A stretch of 12,654 bases of DNA, from NCBI GenBank assembly GCA_016214445.1, contig JACROM010000050.1, positions 1 through 12,654 of the forward strand. Reading direction: 5' to 3'. Shown here one piece after another: positions 1 to 6,566 of this stretch. The notes under the pieces were generated by a model, which was not told where the DNA came from, searched no databases, and saw nothing but the letters and a program-made list of their open reading frames with translations. Source of the stretch: Microcaldota archaeon. GTDB lineage: Archaea; Micrarchaeota; Micrarchaeia; Norongarragalinales; Norongarragalinaceae. The translations under genes and the position numbers were made by a program. Within the stretch, counting starts at the first letter, position 1. Every line of letters starts with the position of its first letter.

Positions 1-2
1 GA

Positions 3-194
3 AAGACCAATCTACCTACTGTATTGGAGACGAAAAATTTTTCGGTTGGGGACTGCACACGGTTTTTATGTGCTGGCTTTAAAAGCAGAAGTCACTCATT
101 GGTAACCCTCAATGCGAAAAAACGCGGACACAATCAGTTGCGTACAGTTAAGGCAAACAACGCTACCTGTAGCGTTTTTGTGCCAGAAAAATAA
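3..194 (+). CDS. Possible 3' end of an off-window gene (very uncertain)
   Basis: A plus-strand frame is open from the window edge to a TAA at 192-194, giving 63 codons and ending in residues like SVFVPEK. I recognise no family. The other two plus frames are also open at first (to about 82 and 105), so the edge alone does not choose between them. The perfect hairpin at 159-176 lies inside this frame, which argues somewhat against it being coding. Reported only because a partial gene at the edge is otherwise easy to miss. Confidence 0.15.
   Translation, partial: KTNLPTVLETKNFSVGDCTRFLCAGFKSRSHSLVTLNAKKRGHNQLRTVKANNATCSVFVPEK
159..179 (+). terminator. Hairpin followed by a T run
   Basis: AACGCTAC (159-166) and GTAGCGTT (169-176) are perfect complements around a 2-nt centre, and T175-T179 follows. 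This looks like a factor-independent terminator on the plus strand. Archaea terminate mainly on the U tract, so the hairpin may be incidental. Confidence 0.35.
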
Positions 195-301
195 CTACTA
201 GCAAATCGTAACGCGCGCATTTTCGTTATTGCCGGCTTCTCCCCCCGGGAACGGCGCGGAGAGGGTCTTGTGGGGCAGCAAACGGCAGCCGCCTTTCGTG
301 T

Positions 302-353
302 CAAACCATCGAGTGGTTTGTCGTATGCAGCAAATCCGCCCTTGCGGATTTGC
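302..353. repeat. Two adjacent perfect stem-loops
   Basis: The first stem-loop pairs CAAACCA (302-308) with TGGTTTG (314-320) across a 5-nt loop. The second pairs GCAAATCCGC (330-339) with GCGGATTTGC (344-353) across the loop CCTT. Ten perfect pairs with a tetraloop is unlikely by chance and suggests a structured RNA or a palindromic intergenic element. No RNA family was recognised. Confidence 0.5.
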
Positions 354-507
354 TTGGGTGCTGTACTCCGGGCTTCCGTCCGGGGAGGGTCGGGTAAAAC
401 AACAGAGTACGAAGCGAAGTACGCGCTCGCCTTTGCCGAAAAGTTCCTGAATTTCGTGAGGAAGAAGATAAAATTTTAGCGCACTTCTTTGCCTATGAGA
501 GCTTGCG

Positions 508-607
508 AACGGTTCCTTTGGTTGCGTCCACGGGGCCGTTTTGTCGCATTTTGTGCCTATAGCGCGGTTTGTTCAGTTCCCTTGGAACGGTGTCAACTGC
601 GGCCGTT
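508..607. repeat. Cluster of inverted repeats sharing GGCCGTTTTG
   Basis: AACGGTTCC (508-516) can pair with GGGGCCGTT (532-540) using two G-U pairs. GTTCC (576-580) pairs with GGAAC (584-588), and AACGG (586-590) with CCGTT (603-607). Two of the right arms extend into the same 10-mer, GGCCGTTTTG, at 534-543 and 601-610. The cluster lies immediately downstream of the minus-strand ATPase gene, so it may form part of its 3' untranslated region. Confidence 0.35.
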
Positions 608-613
608 TTGGCG

Positions 614-1987
614 TTACAGCATCGCAAGAAGCACAGCCAGCGGGATGGCTGTCGGGTTCTTTTCGTTGAAAAAAGTTTTCGACACGTAAACGAGGTTCTT
701 TATAGGGCCAACTTTTTGTGCGAATGATTGTCGTCTGTCGGTAAGCTTCATCTCGAACCCCCGCAGGCCTCCTTCCCGGGTGTGCGCGATGACGTCGATC
801 TCGTATCCATTCCTCCAGTATGAGACGTAATCGTTCAGCCGTCTGCCGCCGTATTTTTTGAGCAAGAACCTGGCGACGTGTTCTGCAAGTGTTGCTTCAG
901 CTATCACCTCTGTTTTGTGTGCAATTGGCTGTAGGCACCACTCCTCCATCAGGTTCCACAAGAACGGATCCTGCAGGTGAAGCTTCTTGTTTTTGGCAAA
1001 CTCTTTGGTTGCCTTTGAAGGGTTGACTGCGTACATGGGGAGCACGACGAAGAGCCTGTCGAGTAGGTCTATGTAGGACGCTACAGTTGGCGGCGATTTT
1101 ATCGAGGTTTCCTGGCTCACGCCTTCCCAGCTTACTGGTGTTGGCGCTTTCGACAGGACTACCTTGATTATTTCGCGGGCAATTACGTCGCTTTTTTCAT
1201 TCTTCAGGATGTCGCCAACGACCCAACTCCTATACGCTTCTTTCGCGCTTTCGGCCACCTTTCCATCGCTAAGGTAGGAGAGGACGGCCAACGGGAAGCC
1301 ACCGCAATTGAAATAATCGTACAAGCTTTTTTGCAGCTGTTTGTTGAACACCAGCGCTTCCTTGATTTTGTTGACCGGCAGCTTTTCCAATCCCTCGATT
1401 TTCGGTATTTTGCCTGCAAGTTCGGGGTCGGAAACCAGGAGAAATTCGCGGAACGAGAGGGGCAGAACGCGAACGTCTTTGCCGTGCCCCCTTCTTCCGG
1501 GAAAGAGTTCGCCTCCTTTTTGGAGTTGGAGCGCGTTGGAGCCGCTTATAGTAACCACGGCTTTTTTAAAGTCGCCGTCGTCTATGAACCCCTTAAGCGT
1601 CTTTTCCCACCCCTTGACTTCGGTTATTTCATCAAGAAAAATATAGGTCTCGCTTGTGCCGGCATACGCGAAAAAGGTTTCAACCACTTTGCGCAACTGG
1701 ATGTTATCCGTTATTTCGTCGCATCGCGCGTAGAGTATCGTCTTCGGTTTTACGCCCCCTGCCGAAACGAGCTTTTCAACCGCCTTTTTTATGAGTGTCG
1801 TTTTTCCCGACTGCCTCGGTCCAACCACCATATTGAGCGAGAATGGCGTCAGCGGTAGTTCTTCCAATTCGAATGGCGTCCAGCGTTTTTCGTGTTTTTT
1901 CCACTCGGCAAGGTGCGGGTCGTCCTCTATTTTTCCCGCCCACCATACGTTTTGTTTCTGCAGGGCCTGCAGGTACTCGGTTTCCAT
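614..1987 (-). CDS. AAA ATPase with DUF4143-type C-terminus
   Basis: A 457-aa member of the archaeal/bacterial AAA_14 + DUF4143 ATPase family. Walker A GPRQSGKT is at residues 56-63, Walker B YIFLDEI at 115-121, and a sensor-like TISGSNA at 146-152, followed by PGRRG near 163. A winged-helix-like stretch lies at about 265-315. The C-terminus has YEIDVI (395-400) and FEMKL (411-415), an arrangement resembling the PD-(D/E)XK-like fold of DUF4143. Family members are common and poorly understood; links to mobile DNA or defence have been suggested but are not proven for this one. The start is fixed by a TATA-like box centred 25-26 nt upstream, giving a leaderless mRNA. The promoter is flanked by paired palindromes. 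The gene looks intact and is separate from the operon upstream. Confidence 0.9.
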   Translation of the reverse strand: METEYLQALQKQNVWWAGKIEDDPHLAEWKKHEKRWTPFELEELPLTPFSLNMVVGPRQSGKTTLIKKAVEKLVSAGGVKPKTILYARCDEITDNIQLRKVVETFFAYAGTSETYIFLDEITEVKGWEKTLKGFIDDGDFKKAVVTISGSNALQLQKGGELFPGRRGHGKDVRVLPLSFREFLLVSDPELAGKIPKIEGLEKLPVNKIKEALVFNKQLQKSLYDYFNCGGFPLAVLSYLSDGKVAESAKEAYRSWVVGDILKNEKSDVIAREIIKVVLSKAPTPVSWEGVSQETSIKSPPTVASYIDLLDRLFVVLPMYAVNPSKATKEFAKNKKLHLQDPFLWNLMEEWCLQPIAHKTEVIAEATLAEHVARFLLKKYGGRRLNDYVSYWRNGYEIDVIAHTREGGLRGFEMKLTDRRQSFAQKVGPIKNLVYVSKTFFNEKNPTAIPLAVLLAML

Positions 1988-2043
1988 ATCGTTTTTTATA
2001 AAAACGATTATTTAAAAAGGTATCGTTAATGGTAAAAACGATA
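1987..2043 (-). promoter_or_regulatory. TATA box between two 23-bp palindromic operators
   Basis: On the minus strand a TTTAAATA box (2009-2016) lies 25-26 nt upstream of the ATPase ATG at 1987, the usual archaeal distance to a start site at the ATG itself. On either side are palindromes with the same arms: TATCGTT (1987-1993) with AACGAT (2003-2008), and TATCGTT (2021-2027) with AACGATA (2037-2043). Both span 23 bp and they are offset by 34 bp. One covers the start codon and the other the region upstream of the TATA box, so a bound dimeric repressor would block TBP or RNA polymerase. The regulator is not identified; autoregulation is possible. Confidence 0.65.
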
Positions 2044-2053
2044 AAACGGAGGC

Positions 2054-2431
2054 CTACCTGATTTTTCTTACGATGCCATGAGTGGCATCTACCTCGACAA
2101 CGTCCCCGTCCTTGAATGTCTTGGTTGCCGTGCGTGTGCCTACTATGCACGGTTTCCTCATCTCCCTCGCCACTATTGCCGCGTGGCATGTCAGGCCGCC
2201 CGCATCGGTCACGAATGCTGCGGCACGCTCCATCGCCGGCAGGAAGTTCGGATTGGTTTGCGAGGTTATGAGTATGTCGCCTTTTTTGACTTTGCCCATT
2301 TCGGAAGCGGTGTTGAGTATCTTGACTGTTCCGGCGACTTTTCCAGGGCAGGCGCAGTGCCCCCTAAGCTCGTCTTCTGCCAAAGCAACCGCGACCAAAT
2401 TGTTTTCGTCAACGAATTTTTCCGCTTCCAT
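2054..2431 (-). CDS. Detached phosphohistidine swivelling domain (3' part of split gene)
   Basis: A 125-aa stand-alone copy of the PEP-utilizer mobile (swivelling) domain, the part that carries the catalytic phosphohistidine in PEP synthase and pyruvate phosphate dikinase. The signature TDAGGLTCHAAIVARE is at residues 75-90, with His83 as the expected phosphorylated residue. It ends like its intact neighbour (VDATHGIVRKIR against VDATHGVVRKLS). The reading frame continues upstream of the ATG as a peptide resembling the segment just before the domain in the intact paralog (DGKEKLYVG against PGKNEIMTG). So this is probably the displaced 3' half of one gene with the segment at 2457-3383, lying in the +1 frame relative to it. 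No good Shine-Dalgarno precedes the ATG at 2431. Translation as a separate protein is possible but unproven. Confidence 0.75.
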   Translation of the reverse strand: MEAEKFVDENNLVAVALAEDELRGHCACPGKVAGTVKILNTASEMGKVKKGDILITSQTNPNFLPAMERAAAFVTDAGGLTCHAAIVAREMRKPCIVGTRTATKTFKDGDVVEVDATHGIVRKIR

Positions 2432-2456
2432 GCCGACGTAAAGTTTTTCTTTTCCG

Positions 2457-3383
2457 TCAATGCATGCGACGGAAGGCGCGGAACTCGTGAAGCGAAACCC
2501 CCAACCTCTTTGCGCCTTCCTTGTAAAGCGGGGTCATCTTGTAGCAGAGGAAGTACATGGCGTCCTTCCTTTCCGCCTTGAACCAGGGAAGGTCGCGCGC
2601 ATAGGCGAAGAACGTCTTGTGAAATGCGTCGAACTCCAGTTTTGCTTCGAGTTCTTCCTGTTGTTTCCTGATTTCCTCCTTTTCTTCTTGTTTTTCGCTG
2701 GTGAATTTTTCCGGGTTTTTTATCTTGTTTCTTCTTTCTTTGAAGAACCCGATTCCTGGCGAGGGGCCTTCGTAGTTGAACCACATCCACCCGTATTTTT
2801 TCGCGTGCTCTTCCAGTTCCCGTTCCGAACTTGTTTCCGCCAAAGCCAGCTCTTCCTTCCGCGCAAGAGTTGGCTTCAGCGGAGTGGTGAGGATGGAGAA
2901 TGCTTTTCCGGAGTCGATGTTTTTTCCTTCCGCTTTTTTGTTGATGTATCCGGCGAGGTAATCGGAAATGTAGTTGTTGTTCGCATCTGCCACTTGTTCC
3001 ATCTGGCCTGTTGCGTGCGCTACAAGAAAAAGCGGGCCGTATTCGCCGAGGAGTTTTGAAAGTTCCCAGTTGCTTAGTTTTGAAGGGTTGCTCGGTAGTG
3101 AAGCTGCAAATGACTTGGCCTTGCCGATGTATTCCAGTGTTTCTTCATTGCATTCCTTCCTGAACGCTTCTTCTTTGAGCAGCCTGTTGAAAATCTTTTT
3201 TCCGGCTCTTTGCCAGTCCTCTTCGCAGACCCAGTTCTCGATGACGCCGTTTCTGGCAACCAAAACGCCATCCACCTTGTCTTCCACGTGTTTTTCGAGC
3301 TGTTTGTTCAGGTACTCGTAGTACCCGCCGAGCATGGTGTGGCTGCTTTCGTGTATTTCCTCCCACAAAGAGAACTTTTCCAT
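2457..3383 (-). CDS. Helical N-terminal part of swivelling-domain paralog 2 (truncated by deletion)
   Basis: A 308-aa protein that aligns along its length with the first ~335 residues of the intact 505-aa gene upstream. Shared landmarks are FSILTTP (162-168), the HAKKYGW...NYEGP block (193-207), a charged coiled coil (about 212-250) and a Y/RKDA helix pair (about 261-300). It then stops at a TGA. About 26 codons present in the other paralogs (the WEF/SDEEL-to-swivel linker) are missing, and the swivelling domain follows in another frame at 2431. I start at ATG 3383 because MEKFSLWEEI matches MKWFIMEEI of the intact copy and lies 22 nt after that gene's stop; an in-frame ATG at 3440 would overlap it. 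Probably a decayed gene, or an N-terminal domain now made alone. Confidence 0.75.
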   Translation of the reverse strand: MEKFSLWEEIHESSHTMLGGYYEYLNKQLEKHVEDKVDGVLVARNGVIENWVCEEDWQRAGKKIFNRLLKEEAFRKECNEETLEYIGKAKSFAASLPSNPSKLSNWELSKLLGEYGPLFLVAHATGQMEQVADANNNYISDYLAGYINKKAEGKNIDSGKAFSILTTPLKPTLARKEELALAETSSERELEEHAKKYGWMWFNYEGPSPGIGFFKERRNKIKNPEKFTSEKQEEKEEIRKQQEELEAKLEFDAFHKTFFAYARDLPWFKAERKDAMYFLCYKMTPLYKEGAKRLGVSLHEFRAFRRMH

Positions 3384-3405
3384 GTGAAAACAGTGGTTCT
3401 GCGGC

Positions 3406-4923
3406 TTAAGAAAGTTTACGGACGACACCGTGTGTCGCATCCACTTCCACGAGGTCGCCGTCCTTAACCCATGAAGTGGCCACTTTGGTTCCTATTACGC
3501 ACGGTATCTTGAGTTCGCGGGAAACAATCGCGGCATGGCAGGTTATTCCTCCGAGGTCGGTTATTATGGCTGAAGCGAGTTTCATTGCCGGCACGATGTC
3601 GGGGTTGGTGGCGTGCGCAACTAGCACATCGCCTTTCTTCATCTTCTTCATTTCTTCCGGCGTGTTGATTACCTTGACAACTCCCTTGGCGAAACCAGGG
3701 CAAGCACAATCTCCTTTGAGTTCCTTCATCTCGCTTGCTTCGGGCGGTTTTTCCATGTCAAGAGAGGCCATGAATTCTTCGGCTTTTTTGCCGGTCATGA
3801 TTTCGTTTTTTCCGGGAGTTATGTAGAGCACCGCGTGTTTCCATCGCCTGTTCGCTTCGTCTGCATCGGCCGCGCCTTCCTTAATCGCTTTGGAGAACTC
3901 CCAGGGGGCGAGCCGCCTGATTTGTCGCAGCGTGACGCCTGCCCGTTTTGCTGCTTCCTTCAGGAAAGGCTCAATGCAGTAGAAGAAGTGGTAGAGGCAG
4001 TCTTTCCTGTACGCTTTCGTGAAGACCATGCCCTTGGCTATGTAGAAGAGCGCGCGGTGTTTTTCGTCGACCTTCAGTTCTTTCATGAGTTTTTCATGGC
4101 TCTTCTTTGCTTCCGCGTGCCTTGATTCGGCTTTCTTCAGCAGCGCTTCAACGCCTTCCTTCAACAACCCTTTCAGCACTTCTATGAAATAGCTCTTCTT
4201 CCATGCCGGGCCCTCGTACATGTAGGGCAGCCAGCAGTACGCTCGGAAGTGTTCCTCAATCAGGGAGTTGATTTCAGGCGAAGCAGAAGGCAACTGCGTT
4301 TCAATTGTCTTGGTTGGAGAGTTGAACAAGTTGAGCAGGTTTTGGCTTTTCTTGATTTGGGCCGCGATTTTCAGCAAACTCTTCTCTTCTTTTTGCGCGA
4401 AACTGTCCTCTGTCGGCGTTGTGAGCATGCTGAACATTTCGCCAGTGCTTTTTCCTGCCGCGTGTTTGCCTTTATTTTTCAGGTATTCCAGGAGGTAGTT
4501 GGTGAAGAGCTGGTGCTCGAATTCCACTACCACCCACGGCACTCCTGCGGTGTGTCCCCTCCACTGCAGCGGCAGCAGCTTCTCGTATATTGCTGTGAGT
4601 TCCTCGTTTGGCTTGTCCTTCAGGTTCTCGTGCAGGACCTTTTCCGACTCTTCGAAGAATAGCGTGTTGCTTTCAATTAGGGTTTCGTTAAGCGCGCTCG
4701 CCCATTTTGGGTCGTTCAGCATTTTGTCCAGTACCCGCTTGCCGCTGGCAGAAAAGGTTTCCCGCGGAAAAATCAGCCATTGTGTTCCCTCTTTTTCGTC
4801 CACCACCGCGCATTCAACGCTTTTTTCTATCCCGTATTCGCTCAGGTCCACGAATGCCTGTATGGGCATGGCGGTCATTAGGAAGTGCGTTTTCGGGATT
4901 TCTTCCATGATAAACCATTTCAT
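3406..4923 (-). CDS. Intact PEP-utilizer-like protein with phosphohistidine swivelling domain
   Basis: A 505-aa protein and the only apparently unbroken copy of the family in the window. Residues 1-370 are mostly helical and of unknown fold: an FSMLTTP motif at 164-170, a HFRAYCWLPYMYEGPAW block at 225-241, a coiled coil at about 245-285, and a YRKDCLYHFFY...APWEF segment at 305-343. That last segment resembles the helical region preceding the His domain in rifampicin-phosphotransferase-like PEP utilizers. Residues 403-505 are the swivelling domain, with [16 protein letters not shown] (455-470) and the expected phospho-His at 463. No ATP-grasp or PEP-binding TIM barrel is present, so a complete dikinase is excluded; a partner protein or another phosphodonor would be needed. 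A TATA-like box at 4947-4954 gives a leaderless start at 4923. Its regulator lies 94 nt upstream. Activity is unknown. Confidence 0.88.
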   Translation of the reverse strand: MKWFIMEEIPKTHFLMTAMPIQAFVDLSEYGIEKSVECAVVDEKEGTQWLIFPRETFSASGKRVLDKMLNDPKWASALNETLIESNTLFFEESEKVLHENLKDKPNEELTAIYEKLLPLQWRGHTAGVPWVVVEFEHQLFTNYLLEYLKNKGKHAAGKSTGEMFSMLTTPTEDSFAQKEEKSLLKIAAQIKKSQNLLNLFNSPTKTIETQLPSASPEINSLIEEHFRAYCWLPYMYEGPAWKKSYFIEVLKGLLKEGVEALLKKAESRHAEAKKSHEKLMKELKVDEKHRALFYIAKGMVFTKAYRKDCLYHFFYCIEPFLKEAAKRAGVTLRQIRRLAPWEFSKAIKEGAADADEANRRWKHAVLYITPGKNEIMTGKKAEEFMASLDMEKPPEASEMKELKGDCACPGFAKGVVKVINTPEEMKKMKKGDVLVAHATNPDIVPAMKLASAIITDLGGITCHAAIVSRELKIPCVIGTKVATSWVKDGDLVEVDATHGVVRKLS

Positions 4924-4946
4924 TTTGATTCGCCAGTTTTTTTCGC

Positions 4947-4954
4947 TTTATAGT
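4947..4954 (-). promoter_or_regulatory. TATA-like box for the intact swivelling-domain gene
   Basis: The minus strand reads ACTATAAA, centred 27-28 nt upstream of the ATG at 4923. This is the archaeal spacing for a transcript starting at the ATG, and it supports that start over the internal ATG at 4908. Confidence 0.5.
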
Positions 4955-4986
4955 ATTACCTGCCCGTACCTGCCTTAAATAGTGTT

Positions 4987-5002
4987 GTGGGCATGTGCCT
5001 AC
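4987..5002. repeat. GGC-loop-GCC hairpin in the regulator/swivel gap
   Basis: GTGGGC (4987-4992) and GCCTAC (4997-5002) form a 6-pair stem with a tetraloop, 15 nt past the regulator's stop codon. It resembles the GGGC-GTGT-GCCC elements at 8481-8494 and 8294-8304, which also sit in gaps after minus-strand genes. It may mark a transcript end or processing site. Confidence 0.35.
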
Positions 5003-5017
5003 TTGCCTTTATGGCTT

Positions 5018-5671
5018 TCAAATATGCTCCTGTTCCATCAGCGCGCTGATTACCTTCTTTTCAGCTTTGCGGAGGTGGCTCTGGAAAGTTGTTCTGGCGA
5101 TCCGGTGCTTTTTCGCTATTTCCTCCATGCTCATTTCCCTTGGGTAATCATAGTAGCCTTCCTCCAATGCAGTCTCAAGAGCTTCCTTCTGGCGGGAGGT
5201 CATCCTCGACAGCACTGCCGGCAGGAAAAGGTTGAGCGAGCCTTTCGAGACGCTTAAAGTTTCTATCTTCACGTCTGGCCCGATTTTCTTTATCCTGTTG
5301 TACAAGTCGGTAAGGTGCTTCTTGTCCCAGGAAGCGAGCGTCCAGTATGTGAACCCATTCCTTATGAGCACCGGCTTGGCGAAGAAGACATTTCGGTTCA
5401 GCATGGACTGGTGCGAGTACTTGGCGGCTTTGAACGCCATGAACAGCTGGTCGCCGTCCTCGTGGAGCAGGCGCACTCTCGCGTCCTTGGCGAACCGCTG
5501 CTTTGCTTCTTCCTTGTCCTTTCCCTGGAATACCGCCACTCGCGCGGCGTAAGTTTCGGAACCTTCCTTGAATGTGTTCAAGTAGTGCACGAGTACCCTT
5601 ACGTCAAGCCCCTTGCTGGACTGTTCGACCATGCTGCCCTTGTGCCAGAGCTTGAATCTTCCTATCCACAT
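5018..5671 (-). CDS. HTH_10 (bacterio-opsin activator type) transcription regulator, copy A
   Basis: A 217-aa predicted DNA-binding protein of the COG3413/HTH_10 group. The C-terminal helix-turn-helix is at about 157-210: MTSRQKEALETALEEGYY, then the recognition part EEIAKKHRIARTTFQSHLRKAEKK. The N-terminal ~150 residues (MWIGRFKLWH..., EDGDQLF at 71-77, WASWDKKHL-like at about 110-120) form the putative sensor domain. It matches copy B at 11499-12152 in length and along its whole sequence. GTGAT three nt before the ATG is a plausible Shine-Dalgarno. No TATA-like box lies at leaderless distance, so transcription probably starts further upstream and runs through a relic leader and a hairpin. 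It likely controls the swivelling-domain genes that follow; the ligand is unknown. Confidence 0.88.
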   Translation of the reverse strand: MWIGRFKLWHKGSMVEQSSKGLDVRVLVHYLNTFKEGSETYAARVAVFQGKDKEEAKQRFAKDARVRLLHEDGDQLFMAFKAAKYSHQSMLNRNVFFAKPVLIRNGFTYWTLASWDKKHLTDLYNRIKKIGPDVKIETLSVSKGSLNLFLPAVLSRMTSRQKEALETALEEGYYDYPREMSMEEIAKKHRIARTTFQSHLRKAEKKVISALMEQEHI

Positions 5672-5711
5672 GTTATCACTTTAGTGGGGGGTGCGAGGCA
5701 AACGGAGCTTT

Positions 5712-5736
5712 GCGATGGTCGCTTGTCGACCATCGC
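5712..5736. promoter_or_regulatory. Perfect 10-bp hairpin/operator upstream of regulator A
   Basis: GCGATGGTCG (5712-5721) and CGACCATCGC (5727-5736) are exact inverted repeats around a 5-nt loop, 41-65 nt upstream of regulator A's ATG. It could be an operator bound by the regulator as a dimer, or an RNA hairpin in its leader that affects translation. Nothing in the sequence decides between these. Confidence 0.5.
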
Positions 5737-5761
5737 TTCCAACTGTTCTTGCCAGCGGGGC

Positions 5762-5794
5762 TTACTGCCAAAGCTTGAAGCGTCCGATCCACAT
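5762..5794 (-). pseudogene. Relic N-terminus of another HTH_10 regulator (10 codons)
   Basis: The minus strand encodes MWIGRFKLWQ followed by TAA. The first nine residues are identical to regulator A (MWIGRFKLWH), but several codons differ at silent positions (ATC for ATA, CGC for AGA, CTT for CTC). This points to an old paralog rather than a recent copy. Nucleotide similarity appears to continue past the stop with a one-base shift. A TTTAATTT box on the minus strand (5817-5824) is centred 26-27 nt upstream of the ATG, so the relic may keep its own leaderless promoter. That promoter could now drive regulator A, with this peptide as a leader ORF. Confidence 0.65.
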
Positions 5795-5816
5795 GGCTAA
5801 ACTACGCTTTTTCTGG

Positions 5817-5824
5817 AAATTAAA
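5817..5824 (-). promoter_or_regulatory. TATA-like box upstream of the relic/regulator A
   Basis: The minus strand reads TTTAATTT, 26-27 nt before the relic ATG at 5794. A second AT-rich box (plus-strand TATAAAAA, 5837-5844), enclosed by AAACCTTG (5822-5829) and CAAGGTTT (5854-5861), could serve either strand. These are the nearest promoter candidates for regulator A. Confidence 0.4.
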
Positions 5825-5904
5825 CCTTGGCTTGCGTATAAAAAAATTCTCCGCAAGGTTTTTGTGGCGCATTGTTCAGGAGAAAAACATCGCAAGGCGT
5901 AAAA

Positions 5905-5912
5905 CTTAAATA
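5905..5912 (+). promoter_or_regulatory. TATA box of vapBC
   Basis: CTTAAATA is centred 27-28 nt upstream of the ATG at 5936. It places the transcription start at that codon and therefore downstream of the alternative ATG at 5918. Confidence 0.55.
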
Positions 5913-5935
5913 CATCGATGCCAATCGTAATACGT

Positions 5936-6181
5936 ATGGAATCGATCGAAGTGGTTAGGGTGTCCCCAAAATACCAAGTCGTAATCCCCAAAAAAATACG
6001 CGAGTCTCTGAACGTCAGGAAAGGTGAGACAATGGAGATAACATTGGAAAAAGGAAAGATAGTGTTGAATCGTATTCCTCCGATTGAAGAATTCTTTGGA
6101 AAGTTTCCCGGCTTGAAGGAGAGGTCTCCGACTATCCGTGAGTTGAGGCGAGAGGCAGATGCAAAACTTGATCGTCGCTGA
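5936..6181 (+). CDS. vapB: VapB-like antitoxin (AbrB fold)
   Basis: An 81-aa antitoxin that neutralises the downstream VapC and normally represses its own operon. Residues 1-45 form the swapped-hairpin AbrB/SpoVT DNA-binding domain (VSPKYQVVIPKKIRESLNVRKGE gives the usual pattern, starting at about residue 9). The C-terminal ~35 residues (FFGKFPGL...RELRREADAKLDRR) resemble the toxin-binding tail of archaeal VapB proteins. I choose ATG 5936 because the TATA box at 5905-5912 predicts a leaderless mRNA starting there; the ATG at 5918 would lie upstream of the transcript. It overlaps vapC by 23 nt, the tight coupling usual for such pairs. The gene appears intact. Confidence 0.88.
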   Translation: MESIEVVRVSPKYQVVIPKKIRESLNVRKGETMEITLEKGKIVLNRIPPIEEFFGKFPGLKERSPTIRELRREADAKLDRR

Positions 6182-6536
6182 CTCGTCGGTTTGGATAGAG
6201 GTACTTACCGGAGGTCCTAAGGCAGCAGAGGTAAAAAAATATCTGGGGGAAACTTTGCTCGTGCCGGAGATTACATTGGCTGAAATAGCTGCTAAACTCT
6301 ACTCTTATGGTGGCTGGCGAGTGGATGTCATATTGAAGAGTATTTGCCAGAAAGGCCATGTCCGCGGTTTAAACCCTTTGGTTGCAGCTCGCGCCGGAGA
6401 ATTGAGAGCAAAGCACAAGGATTCCGGGCTTTCTTTGAATGACGCGGTCATCTGGGCCACTGCGGAATATTACGGGGCAAAGCTGCTGACTTTGGACAAG
6501 GACTTTGTGCCTTTCAGGAACGCCATTGTTCTTTAA
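6159..6536 (+). CDS. vapC: VapC-like PIN-domain toxin ribonuclease
   Basis: A 125-aa PIN-domain protein, normal length for VapC, the metal-dependent RNase toxin of type II systems. The acidic active-site residues are in place: Asp8 (VADSS), Glu42 (TLAEIAA), Asp95 (SLNDAVIWATA) and Asp113 with Asp115 in TLDKDF. The start overlaps the end of vapB, with GAGGC upstream as a fair Shine-Dalgarno. The PIN fold appears complete, so the toxin is probably active. Its last 17 residues (TLDKDFVPFRNAIVL) are echoed by a scrap at 8062-8121. Family specificity (tRNA, rRNA or mRNA) cannot be told from sequence. Confidence 0.92.
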   Translation: MQNLIVADSSVWIEVLTGGPKAAEVKKYLGETLLVPEITLAEIAAKLYSYGGWRVDVILKSICQKGHVRGLNPLVAARAGELRAKHKDSGLSLNDAVIWATAEYYGAKLLTLDKDFVPFRNAIVL

Positions 6537-6566
6537 CATGCAGGCAGAACCGCCCGAAGGCAAGCG

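Larger units (their letters stand above)
1..613. other. Gene-poor, hairpin-rich region
   Basis: I find no convincing complete gene here. All three plus-strand frames are open at the left edge, so the 3' end of an off-window gene may lie here. The rest is rich in short inverted repeats (159-176, 302-320, 330-353, 508-540, 576-588) and carries the 10-nt direct repeat GGCCGTTTTG at 534-543 and 601-610, just beyond the stop of the ATPase gene. Plus-strand open frames at 229-450, 270-479 and 489-689 run through these hairpins and look spurious. The last 26 codons of the 270-479 frame (about 400-476) have codon use like the neighbouring genes and could be a decayed gene end. Confidence 0.5.

Noticed and set aside
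181..200. A fourth micro-protein core (minus-strand codons for LFFW)
   Set aside because: Two TAG stops lie immediately upstream in that frame and nothing around it resembles the V-V-E...Y core.
229..689. Three plus-strand open frames (229-450, 270-479, 489-689)
   Set aside because: They run through hairpins, overlap each other in different frames, lack convincing ribosome sites, and the last runs into the ATPase gene. Only the end of the 270-479 frame looks slightly protein-like.
1331..1858. A 175-codon open frame on the plus strand
   Set aside because: It is antisense to the AAA ATPase gene, which has clear Walker motifs and its own promoter; the product resembles nothing and is a shadow of the biased codon use.
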